Shown: positions 54,102-60,388 of the stretch, in pieces | How the letters are laid out: each line of letters starts with the position of its first letter | Position numbering within the stretch: position 1 is the stretch's first letter | Assembly (NCBI RefSeq): GCF_019397265.1 | Contig: NZ_CP068985.1 | Span: 2,522,501-2,586,500 of the forward strand | Source of the DNA: Nonomuraea coxensis DSM 45129 | GTDB taxonomy: Bacteria; Actinomycetota; Actinomycetes; Streptosporangiales; Streptosporangiaceae | Reading direction: 5' to 3' | Length of the DNA: 64,000 nt | The notes under the pieces: model-generated | Told to the model about the DNA's origin: nothing | Seen by the model: only the letters and a program-made list of their open reading frames with translations | Database searches by the model: none | Translations under genes and position numbers: made by a program

Positions 54102-54130
54102 GCATGTTACATGCGACCCCTGTACCATGC
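54102..54130. promoter_or_regulatory. GntR-type operator in the divergent promoter of the 2-oxoadipate genes
   Basis: The 13-base palindrome GCATGTTACATGC (54102-54114) and an inverted GTACCATGC (54122-54130) share the word GCATG(T/G)TAC. The same word occurs before the GntR gene at 56410. It lies between the dehydrogenase start (54096) and the hglS start (54161), so it could regulate both. Confidence 0.65.
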
Positions 54131-54160
54131 CAGCTCAGCAGGACCGCGAGAAGGGACGGC

Positions 54161-55555
54161 ATGATGATGGACGCGACCGCGCTGCGGGCGGCCTTCGCCC
54201 GGCGCCTGTCGGCCATGTACGGCGCCGAGGTCCCCGCCTACACCACGCTCGTCGAGGTCGCCCAGGAGGTGAACCGCGAGGTCCTGGCCCGGACGGGCGC
54301 GGACGCCGAACGGCTCGGCTCGATCGGCCGGGTCACCGCCGAGCGGCACGGCGCGATCCGCGTCGGCACCCCCGCCGAGCTGGCCCAGGTCGCGCGGATC
54401 TTCGGCGCGATGGGGATGCGCCCGGTCGGCTTCTACGACCTGCGGGAGGCGGCGGGCAGCTCGGTGCCGGTGGTCTCGACGGCGTTCCGGCCCGTGACCG
54501 CCGCCGAGCTGGCCGCCAACCCGTTCCGTGTCTTCACGTCCATGCTGGTCACCGGCGACCGGCGGTTCTTCGGCGAGGACCTGCGGCGGAGGCTGGAGGC
54601 GTTCCTCGGCGCCCGGCGGCTGTTCCCGCCGCGGCTGCTGGAGCTGGCCGACCGCGCCGAGGCCGAGGGCGGGCTGGACGACGCGGCGGCCGAGGAGTTC
54701 CTGACACTCGCCACGCGCTCGTTCGAGCTGTCGCGCGAGCCGGTCTCGCGCGGCTGGTACGCCGAGCTGGAACGGGTCTCCTCCGTGGCCGCCGACATCG
54801 GCGGCGTCCCGAGCACGCACGTCAACCACCTGACCCCGCGCGTGCTCGACATCGACGCGCTCTACGCCCGCATGTCCGGGCGCGGCATCACCATGATCGA
54901 CGCCATCCAGGGCCCGCCCCGCTGGTCCGGCCCCGACCTGCTGCTGCGCCAGACCTCCTTCCGCGCGCTCGCCGAACCCCGGCTGTTCCGCGAGGACGAC
55001 GGCCGGATCGCCGAGGACGACCTGCGGGTGCGCTTCGGCGAGGTCGAGGCGCGGGGGATCGCGGTGACCCCGGCCGGGCGGGCGCTCTACGACGAGCTGG
55101 CCGCCGCGCTGGACGACGCCCTCGCCGGGCGGCGGGTGGACGCGGAGGAACGCAACGCCGTGGCCGCCGGGCTGTGGGAGGCGCGGGTGCCGGGCACCGA
55201 GGCGGAGCTGGCGGCGCGGGACCTCGCGTACTTCACCTTCCACACCGCCGCGGACCGGCCCTCGGGACCGCCTCCGGCCGGGCTCGCCGAGCTGCTGGCC
55301 GGCGGCTGGGTGAGCGCGCGGCCCATCGTGTACGAGGACTTCCTGCCGCGTTCGGCGGCCGGCATCTTCCAGTCGAACCTCACCTCCGACGGGGCCAAGG
55401 ACGTCACGGCGGCCGGCGCCGACCTCGGGCCCGACGAGCTGGCCGGGGTGCTGGGGCGGACCCTGCACGACCCGTACGAGCTGTACGCCGCGATCCGTGC
55501 CGAGTCGCTGGCCCGCGTGCGGGAGGAACTGGGCCTGCCCGGCGAGCTCAGCTAG
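54161..55555 (+). CDS. hglS: 2-oxoadipate dioxygenase/decarboxylase (HglS, DUF1338)
   Basis: 464 residues from the first of three tandem ATG codons. Recognisable DUF1338 features: His63 and Arg67 in ERHGAIRVGT (metal ligand and substrate Arg with the same spacing as in Pseudomonas HglS), the second His in STHVNHLTPR (His220/223) and Glu in RFGEVEARG (294/296). YEDFLPRSAAGIFQSNL is also conserved. The enzyme converts 2-oxoadipate and O2 to D-2-hydroxyglutarate and CO2 with Fe(II). The divergent dehydrogenase would finish the route to 2-oxoglutarate. Its stop lies in a 14-bp tandem repeat. Confidence 0.9.
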   Translation: MMMDATALRAAFARRLSAMYGAEVPAYTTLVEVAQEVNREVLARTGADAERLGSIGRVTAERHGAIRVGTPAELAQVARIFGAMGMRPVGFYDLREAAGSSVPVVSTAFRPVTAAELAANPFRVFTSMLVTGDRRFFGEDLRRRLEAFLGARRLFPPRLLELADRAEAEGGLDDAAAEEFLTLATRSFELSREPVSRGWYAELERVSSVAADIGGVPSTHVNHLTPRVLDIDALYARMSGRGITMIDAIQGPPRWSGPDLLLRQTSFRALAEPRLFREDDGRIAEDDLRVRFGEVEARGIAVTPAGRALYDELAAALDDALAGRRVDAEERNAVAAGLWEARVPGTEAELAARDLAYFTFHTAADRPSGPPPAGLAELLAGGWVSARPIVYEDFLPRSAAGIFQSNLTSDGAKDVTAAGADLGPDELAGVLGRTLHDPYELYAAIRAESLARVREELGLPGELS

Positions 55556-55665
55556 CCGGGCCCAGTCAGCCGGGCCCAGTCAGCCGGGCCCAGTCAGCCG
55601 GGCCCAGTCAGCCGGGCCCAGTCAGCCGGGCGGGGTCAGCTGGGCGGGGTCAGCTGGGCGGGGGC
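55554..55665. repeat. 14-bp tandem repeat, 8 units, between convergent genes
   Basis: Unit AGCCGGGCCCAGTC is repeated five times without change (55554-55623), followed by three diverged units (AGCCGGGCGGGGTC, AGCTGGGCGGGGTC, AGCTGGGCGGGGGC). The first unit starts in the TAG stop of hglS and the last two overlap the stop and final codons of the convergent GntR gene. Each unit contains GGGCCC, so the array can fold into repeated hairpins. There are no spacers, so it is not CRISPR. Confidence 0.9.
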
Positions 55666-56405
55666 TCCTCGACCACGGCGGCCCACAGTGCGGCCACGTC
55701 CACCGGCTCGCCCTGGGCGCGGGCCGCCTGCCCGGCGAGGATGAGCCCGGTGTTGGTCAGGTGGGCGCGCATCGCCCGCACCGCGCCCCCGGCGTCGCCC
55801 GCGGCCACCGCCGCCACGATCGGCTCGTGCTCCTCGTGCACCTGCCGCAGCGTGCGGGAGGCGTCGTCGGTGGAGGTGCCGAGGATGCGCATGGTGTCGC
55901 GCAGGTCGCCGACGATCGCGCGGGCCCGCCCGTTGCCCGCCGCGGCGAGGACGCGGTCGTGCAGCGCCTGGTCGAGCTGGAAGAACAGCTCCTCGTCGGC
56001 GGCCTCGACCGCCGCCGCCATCCGCCGCATCGTCTCCCGCAGCGCCGCGCCCAGCCCTGCGGGCCCGGCCCCCGCCGCGCGCCGCACGGCGGGCAGCTCC
56101 AGCGCGAGCCGGACCCCGAAGATCTCGACGATCTCGCGCGGGTGCGGCAGCACGACCCGGAACCCGCGGTTGCGCTCGACCTGCACGAGCCCGGCCTCCG
56201 CCAGGCGCAGCATGGCCTCGCGCACCGGGCTGCGGGAGACGTTGAGCTGCTCGGCCACCTGGTAGACGGAGTAGAGCCGGCCCGGGACCATCGCGCCGGT
56301 GTGCACCGCCCTGCGCACCTCGGAGATCACCTGCTCGGCGAGCGACCGGCCCGCCTGCGGCAGCGGCCGCAGCTTCAGCTCGGCGTGTTCGCGGGTGGGC
56401 GGCAT
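55650..56405 (-). CDS. GntR-family regulator with FCD domain
   Basis: 251 residues. The winged helix (VRRAVHTGAMVPGRLYSVYQ, AEQLNVSRSPVREAMLRLAE) is followed by the all-helical FCD domain with metal-binding acidic/His positions (FFQLDQALHDRVLAAAGN, MRAHLTNTG). FCD-GntR proteins sense carboxylic acids, which suits 2-oxoadipate, 2-hydroxyglutarate or pipecolate. A GCATGGTAC box lies 5 bp before its ATG and two more lie in the hglS/dehydrogenase promoter. The last codons fall inside the 14-bp repeat, so the C-terminus (EEPPPS) may be variable among strains. Confidence 0.9.
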   Translation of the reverse strand: MPPTREHAELKLRPLPQAGRSLAEQVISEVRRAVHTGAMVPGRLYSVYQVAEQLNVSRSPVREAMLRLAEAGLVQVERNRGFRVVLPHPREIVEIFGVRLALELPAVRRAAGAGPAGLGAALRETMRRMAAAVEAADEELFFQLDQALHDRVLAAAGNGRARAIVGDLRDTMRILGTSTDDASRTLRQVHEEHEPIVAAVAAGDAGGAVRAMRAHLTNTGLILAGQAARAQGEPVDVAALWAAVVEEPPPS

Positions 56406-56409
56406 GCAG

Positions 56410-56418
56410 GCATGGTAC
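56410..56418. promoter_or_regulatory. GntR-type half operator before the GntR gene
   Basis: GCATGGTAC, identical to the complement of 54122-54130, lies 5 bp upstream of the GntR start codon. It suggests autorepression. Confidence 0.5.
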
Positions 56419-56561
56419 CCGTACGGCGCCGCCGGCCCGGGTTCAATACTTCTTCACCATTTCTTGCCGGGTATGGGATATTCGGCTCCGGTGTGGCGAT
56501 GGGGTGTGTTTCGCGGCTCCTGCGAGCATCGTGCAGCAGGTATTTCCGAAAGGAACGGCAT

Positions 56562-57212
56562 ATGCTCGCGCCCATTCACCTTCGCCGCGTTATGCGGACA
56601 ACCGCCGTCCGCGGCTCGCTCTCGGTCGTCCTTGCCGTCGCCCTGGCTCCGGTGGCGTGGGCGGGCGACGACACGGACGACGAGAACCGTGACCACCGCC
56701 GCCGCACCCAGCACATCCACGATCATGACAAAGGCGTGTGCACACCGCGGATCTTCTTCAAGCGCGGGCACCTCTCGCCGCGCAACTTCTTCCTTCCGCG
56801 CACCCGCTTCACCGACGGCCCCGGCGGCCAGATGACGGTGTCGGTGACGAGGGAGCACGAGGTGCTCGCGTTCCTGGAGACGGAGAAGGAGCGGGTCCAG
56901 ACCACCAACCCGATCGAGCCCGGAGAGGTGATCCGCGCGCTGCGCAAGAACGGCATCCCGCACCTGGAGGAGCGTCACATGGTGTTCGCGGGGCACGAGT
57001 ACACCCGCGAGATCAGCCCGGGGATGTACGGCAACCTGTGGTACCGGGTGTTCGGCTACCGGATCGGCTGGTCGGCGTGGTCGGTGCTGAGCACGTGCCG
57101 GGAGGTCGAGATCGCTTCGGGCATCGCGAACGTGCCGGCCCGCTTCGAGGGCTGGAAGTACTGGGAGACCAGGTACCCCGTCTACAAGGGACGCAGACTC
57201 CCCTGGAAGTGA
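56562..57212 (+). CDS. Secreted protein of unknown function
   Basis: 216 residues from the ATG at 56562, with AAAGGAA upstream. The signal peptide (RTTAVRGSLSVVLAVALAPV) is cleaved near WAGDD. A His/Arg/Asp-rich segment (ENRDHRRRTQHIHDHDK) follows, then TPRIFFKRGHLSPRNFF, DGPGGQMTVSVTREHEV and a Trp/Tyr-rich C-terminus (YGNLWYRVFGYRIGWSAWSV). I do not recognise the family. The GGxMTVSVT pattern recurs in small secreted actinobacterial proteins of unknown role. It appears monocistronic, with its own AT-rich promoter region. Confidence 0.7.
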   Translation: MLAPIHLRRVMRTTAVRGSLSVVLAVALAPVAWAGDDTDDENRDHRRRTQHIHDHDKGVCTPRIFFKRGHLSPRNFFLPRTRFTDGPGGQMTVSVTREHEVLAFLETEKERVQTTNPIEPGEVIRALRKNGIPHLEERHMVFAGHEYTREISPGMYGNLWYRVFGYRIGWSAWSVLSTCREVEIASGIANVPARFEGWKYWETRYPVYKGRRLPWK

Positions 57213-57233
57213 CCCGGCGGCCCAGCGACGGGC

Positions 57234-57359
57234 TCAGCGACGGCGGCGGCGGCGCCGCCGCCGGCCCTGGTCGGACGCGTCGTCCGGACCCGGGGACGGG
57301 CCGGGCCAGTTCGGCAGCAGCAGGCATGCCCGGGCTGCCGTGAGGCGCAACGTGATCAT
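57234..57359 (-). CDS. Small Arg-tailed hypothetical protein
   Basis: 41 residues from the ATG at 57359, with a strong GGAGGGAG nine bases upstream. The N-terminus is hydrophobic (MITLRLTAARACLLLPNWPG) and the C-terminus is nine consecutive arginines after GPDDASDQG. The ribosome binding site and the AT-rich region behind it support expression, but the poly-Arg tail may be a product of GC-rich sequence. Function unknown. Confidence 0.4.
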   Translation of the reverse strand: MITLRLTAARACLLLPNWPGPSPGPDDASDQGRRRRRRRRR

Positions 57360-57515
57360 GGTGACGCACTCCCTCCGGAAGGCCGAAAAGTCACGTACCC
57401 CTCACAAACCTGCGGATTCTCTGCTGTGAGTAATTTTCAGTGGAAAATCCCCTCATCCGGTCTCACGATCGAACGGCATGACTCAAGTTCAATGGCTAGG
57501 GAATGGGAGTTACCC

Positions 57516-57650
57516 ATGCCGCCGGTCTCACGCGCCCACGCCGAGGTGCGCCACGAGGACGGCCGGGTGTCGGCCCCGCCGCGGCTCCCCGACGACCGCG
57601 GCGAGGCCACCCGCGTGATCCGCAGGGAACGGGGCGGCCGGCCGGCCTGA
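57516..57650 (+). CDS. Small hypothetical protein
   Basis: 44 residues from the ATG at 57516 with GGGAG six bases upstream; an ATG at 57492 is an alternative. Highly charged (RAHAEVRHEDGRVSAPPRLP, then RRERGGRPA), no membrane segment. It ends 5 bases before the convergent CoA-binding gene. The region 57370-57490 before it is unusually AT-rich and probably carries the promoters of this and the divergent small gene. No family is recognised. Confidence 0.35.
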   Translation: MPPVSRAHAEVRHEDGRVSAPPRLPDDRGEATRVIRRERGGRPA

Positions 57651-57655
57651 CCCGG

Positions 57656-58075
57656 TCAGGGGGTGCGGCGGAGCGCCCATTCGACGCCGGGGCAGCGGTC
57701 CATCACCACGTCGAGCCCGGCCTCCCGAGCCCGCCGCGCGGCGGCCTCGTCCACGACGCCGAGAGGCAGCCACACCGCCCCCGCCCCGATCGCGACGGCC
57801 TCGTCCACGGCCCGCCCCGCGTGCTCGGCGCGCCGGTAGATCGCGACCACGTCCACCTTCTCCAGCACCTCGGCCAGCGAGGCGTACCCCGGCTCACCGA
57901 GCACGGTCGCGGCGGCCGGATGGACGGGGATGATCCGTTTGCCGCGCGCCTGGAGCAGGCCCGCCTGGTCGTACGCCGTGCGCCCCGGGTTGTCCGACAG
58001 CCCGACGAAGGCCCACGTCCGCGTCCCGGTGAGGAGCCGGCGGATGACGTTCTCGTCCGCGAAAGCATTGTGCAT
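57656..58075 (-). CDS. CoA-binding domain protein (YccU-like)
   Basis: 139 residues. It has the Rossmann-like CoA-binding fold (TWAFVGLSDNPGRTAYDQAG, GKRIIPVHPAAATVLGEPGY, VVAIYRRAEHAGRAVDEAVA, AGAVWLPLGVVDEAAARRA). This is the stand-alone domain related to the alpha subunit of succinyl-CoA synthetase; cellular role unknown. The 64-base gap to the hydrolase gene upstream suggests it may be read through from that gene. Confidence 0.88.
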   Translation of the reverse strand: MHNAFADENVIRRLLTGTRTWAFVGLSDNPGRTAYDQAGLLQARGKRIIPVHPAAATVLGEPGYASLAEVLEKVDVVAIYRRAEHAGRAVDEAVAIGAGAVWLPLGVVDEAAARRAREAGLDVVMDRCPGVEWALRRTP

Positions 58076-58138
58076 GTCCGGGGAACACGGCCGCCCCGCC
58101 GGGAATTTCCGGATGTGCCGAAGGACGCAGAAGGGCGA

Positions 58139-58999
58139 TCAGTGCTTCAAGAAGCCCAGTAAGGCCGCAGCCAGCTCCTCGGGAGCCTCCTCGGCCATGT
58201 GGTGGCCGCTCTCGATCGGATGGCCGGTCACGTCGTCGGCCCAGGTGCGCCAGATGGCCAGCGGATCGCCGTACAGGTCCTCCATGTCGTCCCGCGACGA
58301 CCAGAGGAACAGCGTCGGGCAGGCGACGCGGCGGCCCGCCGCCCGGTCGGCGTCGTCGGCGGCCCGGTCCACCGTCAGGCCCGCCCGGTAGTCCTCGCAC
58401 ATGGCGTGGACCGTGACCGGGTCGTGGACGGCGCGGCGGAAGTCCAGGTACGCCTCCGGCCCCATCTGCTCCTCCGTGGCCCCGTACCAGGCGTCGGGGT
58501 CGGCGTTGATGAGGTGCTCCGCCGGCTTGTCGGTCTGGCCGAGGAAGAACCAGTGCCACCAGGCCGCCGCGAACCGCGCGTCGGCGCGGGCCAGCGCCTC
58601 GCCGATGGGGATCGCGTCCATCACGACCAGGCGGGCGACCTCGCCGGGATGGTCGGCGGCCAGGCGGTGGGCCACGTACGCGCCCCGGTCGTGCCCCGCC
58701 ACGGCGAAGCGGTCGTGGCCGAGCGCCCGCATGAGGGCGACCAGGTCCCGCGCCATCGCGCGCTTGCCGTAGGGGGCGTGGTCGGGGGTCGTGGGCGGCT
58801 TGCCGGAGCGGCCGTAGCCGCGCAGGTCCGGGCAGACCACGTAGTGGTGGGGGGACAGGAGAGGGGCGACGCGGTGCCAGGTCGCGTGCGTGCGCGGATG
58901 GCCGTGCAGGAGCAGCAGCGGGCTGCCGGAGCCGCCGTGCCGGACGTACAGCTCCGTCTCGCCCACGTCGATCACGTCGGTCGCGAAGTCGTCGAACAT
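58139..58999 (-). CDS. Alpha/beta hydrolase, haloacetate-dehalogenase/epoxide-hydrolase-like
   Basis: 286 residues. LLLLHGHPRTHATWHRV is the oxyanion region; the nucleophile is Asp104 in GHDRGAYVAHR; the base is His266 or His267 (ESGHHMAEE). His149-Trp150 (AWWHWFF) and Tyr204 (CEDYRAG) correspond to the halide-binding trio of fluoroacetate dehalogenase. The second substrate-carboxylate Arg (R114 in the Rhodopseudomonas enzyme) is Tyr108 here, while the first is kept as Arg105. It may therefore dehalogenate or hydrolyse a different substrate. No adjacent pathway genes give context. Confidence 0.82.
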   Translation of the reverse strand: MFDDFATDVIDVGETELYVRHGGSGSPLLLLHGHPRTHATWHRVAPLLSPHHYVVCPDLRGYGRSGKPPTTPDHAPYGKRAMARDLVALMRALGHDRFAVAGHDRGAYVAHRLAADHPGEVARLVVMDAIPIGEALARADARFAAAWWHWFFLGQTDKPAEHLINADPDAWYGATEEQMGPEAYLDFRRAVHDPVTVHAMCEDYRAGLTVDRAADDADRAAGRRVACPTLFLWSSRDDMEDLYGDPLAIWRTWADDVTGHPIESGHHMAEEAPEELAAALLGFLKH

Positions 59000-59032
59000 C
59001 CGCGGCCACTACCCGGCGGGGCGGCTACCCGC

Positions 59033-59635
59033 TCATCGCCGCCCCGCCGCCGGACGGGCGCCCTCCACCGCGTACGTGACGAGCGTGGTCAGCACCTCCT
59101 TGACCGACTCGCGCCGCCGCACGTCGCACAGCACGATCGGGGTCGTCTCGCTCAGCCCGAGCGCCCGCCGCACCTTGTCGGGATCGTACCTGCGGGCCCC
59201 GTCGAAGCAGTTCACCCCCACCACGAACGGGATGCCGCGCTGCTCGAAGTAGTCCACGGCGGGGAAGCACTCCTGGAGGCGGCGGGTGTCGGCCAGCACC
59301 ACCGCGCCGAGCGCGCCGAGCGCCAGCTCGTCCCACATGAACCAGAACCGGTCCTGCCCCGGCGTCCCGAACAGGTACAGCCACAGCCCGTCGCGGATCG
59401 TGATGCGGCCGAAGTCGAGCGCCACGGTGGTGGTGGTCTTGGACTCCACGCCCGACAGGTCGTCCACCCCGACGCCGCGCTCGCTCAGCAGCTCCTCGGT
59501 GTGCAGGGGGCGGATCTCGCTGATCGTGCCGACCATGGTCGTCTTGCCGACGCCGAACCCGCCCGCGATGAGGATCTTGATGGCCAAGGCCGAGGCGACG
59601 GCCGTCGCCCCCGGCTCAGAGGCTGCGTAGCCCAT
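59033..59635 (-). CDS. cvnD: Conservon small GTPase-like ATP/GTP-binding protein (CvnD)
   Basis: 200 residues. G1 is IAGGFGVGKTTMVG; the Thr-rich switch is VESKTTTTVALDFGR; the G3-like motif is LFGTPGQDRFWFMW; the NKxD position reads VNCFDG. It is the fourth and last gene of a cvnABCD conservon and overlaps cvnC by 20 bases. Conservons assemble a membrane-associated complex resembling eukaryotic G-protein signalling and influence development and antibiotic production in Streptomyces. Confidence 0.93.
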   Translation of the reverse strand: MGYAASEPGATAVASALAIKILIAGGFGVGKTTMVGTISEIRPLHTEELLSERGVGVDDLSGVESKTTTTVALDFGRITIRDGLWLYLFGTPGQDRFWFMWDELALGALGAVVLADTRRLQECFPAVDYFEQRGIPFVVGVNCFDGARRYDPDKVRRALGLSETTPIVLCDVRRRESVKEVLTTLVTYAVEGARPAAGRR

Positions 59636-59966
59636 GGAGCACTTCCCTGTAGATACGTTCGTCGATCGTCTGCGCCACCGGGCGCGGGCGTTCGATGGTG
59701 ACCAGGCCCTCGCGCCGCAGATCGCCCAGGATCACCCGGGTGATGTTGAGCGGCAGCCTGAGGTGCGCCGCGACGTCGGCCACCGGCGTGGGCCGGCGGC
59801 ACAGCGACAGCACGGCGCGGTGCTCGGGGATCAGGTCCGCGAACTCGTGCGAGCCGGCGACCGTCGCGACGATGGCCACCAGGTCGAACGTCTCCCCCTG
59901 CGGGCGCGCCCGGCCCCCGGTCAGCCCGAACAGCCGGATCAGGGGGCCGGGATCCTCTCCTGTCAC
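59616..59966 (-). CDS. cvnC: Conservon DUF742 protein (CvnC)
   Basis: 116 residues. The DUF742 pattern is complete: PLIRLFGLTGGRARP, LVAIVATVAG, LIPEHRAVLSLCRRPTPVAD and VAAHLRLPLNITRVILGDLR (winged-helix-like), ending IYREVLHGLRSL. It overlaps cvnB by 4 bases and cvnD by 20. It is a cytosolic component of the conservon complex. Confidence 0.93.
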   Translation of the reverse strand: MTGEDPGPLIRLFGLTGGRARPQGETFDLVAIVATVAGSHEFADLIPEHRAVLSLCRRPTPVADVAAHLRLPLNITRVILGDLRREGLVTIERPRPVAQTIDERIYREVLHGLRSL

Positions 59967-60388
59967 GGTCTCGCGCCGTTCCAGGCGGGTGCCGGTGCCG
60001 CTCCCCTCGGCTGCGCGGAGAGGTGCTCGCCGACCCTCTTGACCATCAGCGCCATCTCGTACGTGACCATGCCCAGCTCGGCGTCGGCCGCCGCGAGCAC
60101 CGCCAGCCTGGCCCCCTGGCCCGCGGCGGTGACGAACAGGAAGCCCCCTTCCATCTCGATGATCGTCTGCCGTACGCCGCCCAGGCCGAAATGCCGGCCC
60201 GCGCCCATGGCGAGGCTGTGGCTGCCGGCGGAGATGGCGGACAGGTGCTCGGCGTCCTCGCGGGTCAGGTCACGGGAGCCGCCCATGGCGAGCCCGTCGG
60301 CGGACAGCACGATGGCGTGCCTGATGCCGGGGACGCGCTGGGTGAGGTCGTCGAGGAGCCAGCTCAGTTCACTTCTGGGGTCGGGCAT
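59963..60388 (-). CDS. cvnB: Conservon roadblock/LC7 protein (CvnB)
   Basis: 141 residues from the ATG at 60388 (MPDPRSELSWLLDDLTQRVPG). The roadblock fold is visible as HAIVLSADGLAMGGSRDLTR, then SHSLAMGAGRHFGLGGVRQT and TAAGQGARLAVLAAADAELG. Roadblock proteins regulate the partner GTPase. The start overlaps the end of the cvnA kinase gene by 20 bases. A start 13 codons further upstream is possible but lacks a family match. Confidence 0.92.
   Translation of the reverse strand: MPDPRSELSWLLDDLTQRVPGIRHAIVLSADGLAMGGSRDLTREDAEHLSAISAGSHSLAMGAGRHFGLGGVRQTIIEMEGGFLFVTAAGQGARLAVLAAADAELGMVTYEMALMVKRVGEHLSAQPRGAAPAPAWNGARP

Noticed and set aside
50275..54102. 1275-residue plus-strand open frame
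   Set aside because: Antisense to the DAO oxidase and the FAD/Fe-S dehydrogenase, both of which show clear motifs.
55554..55665. CRISPR array
   Set aside because: Contiguous 14-bp units without spacers; a tandem repeat.
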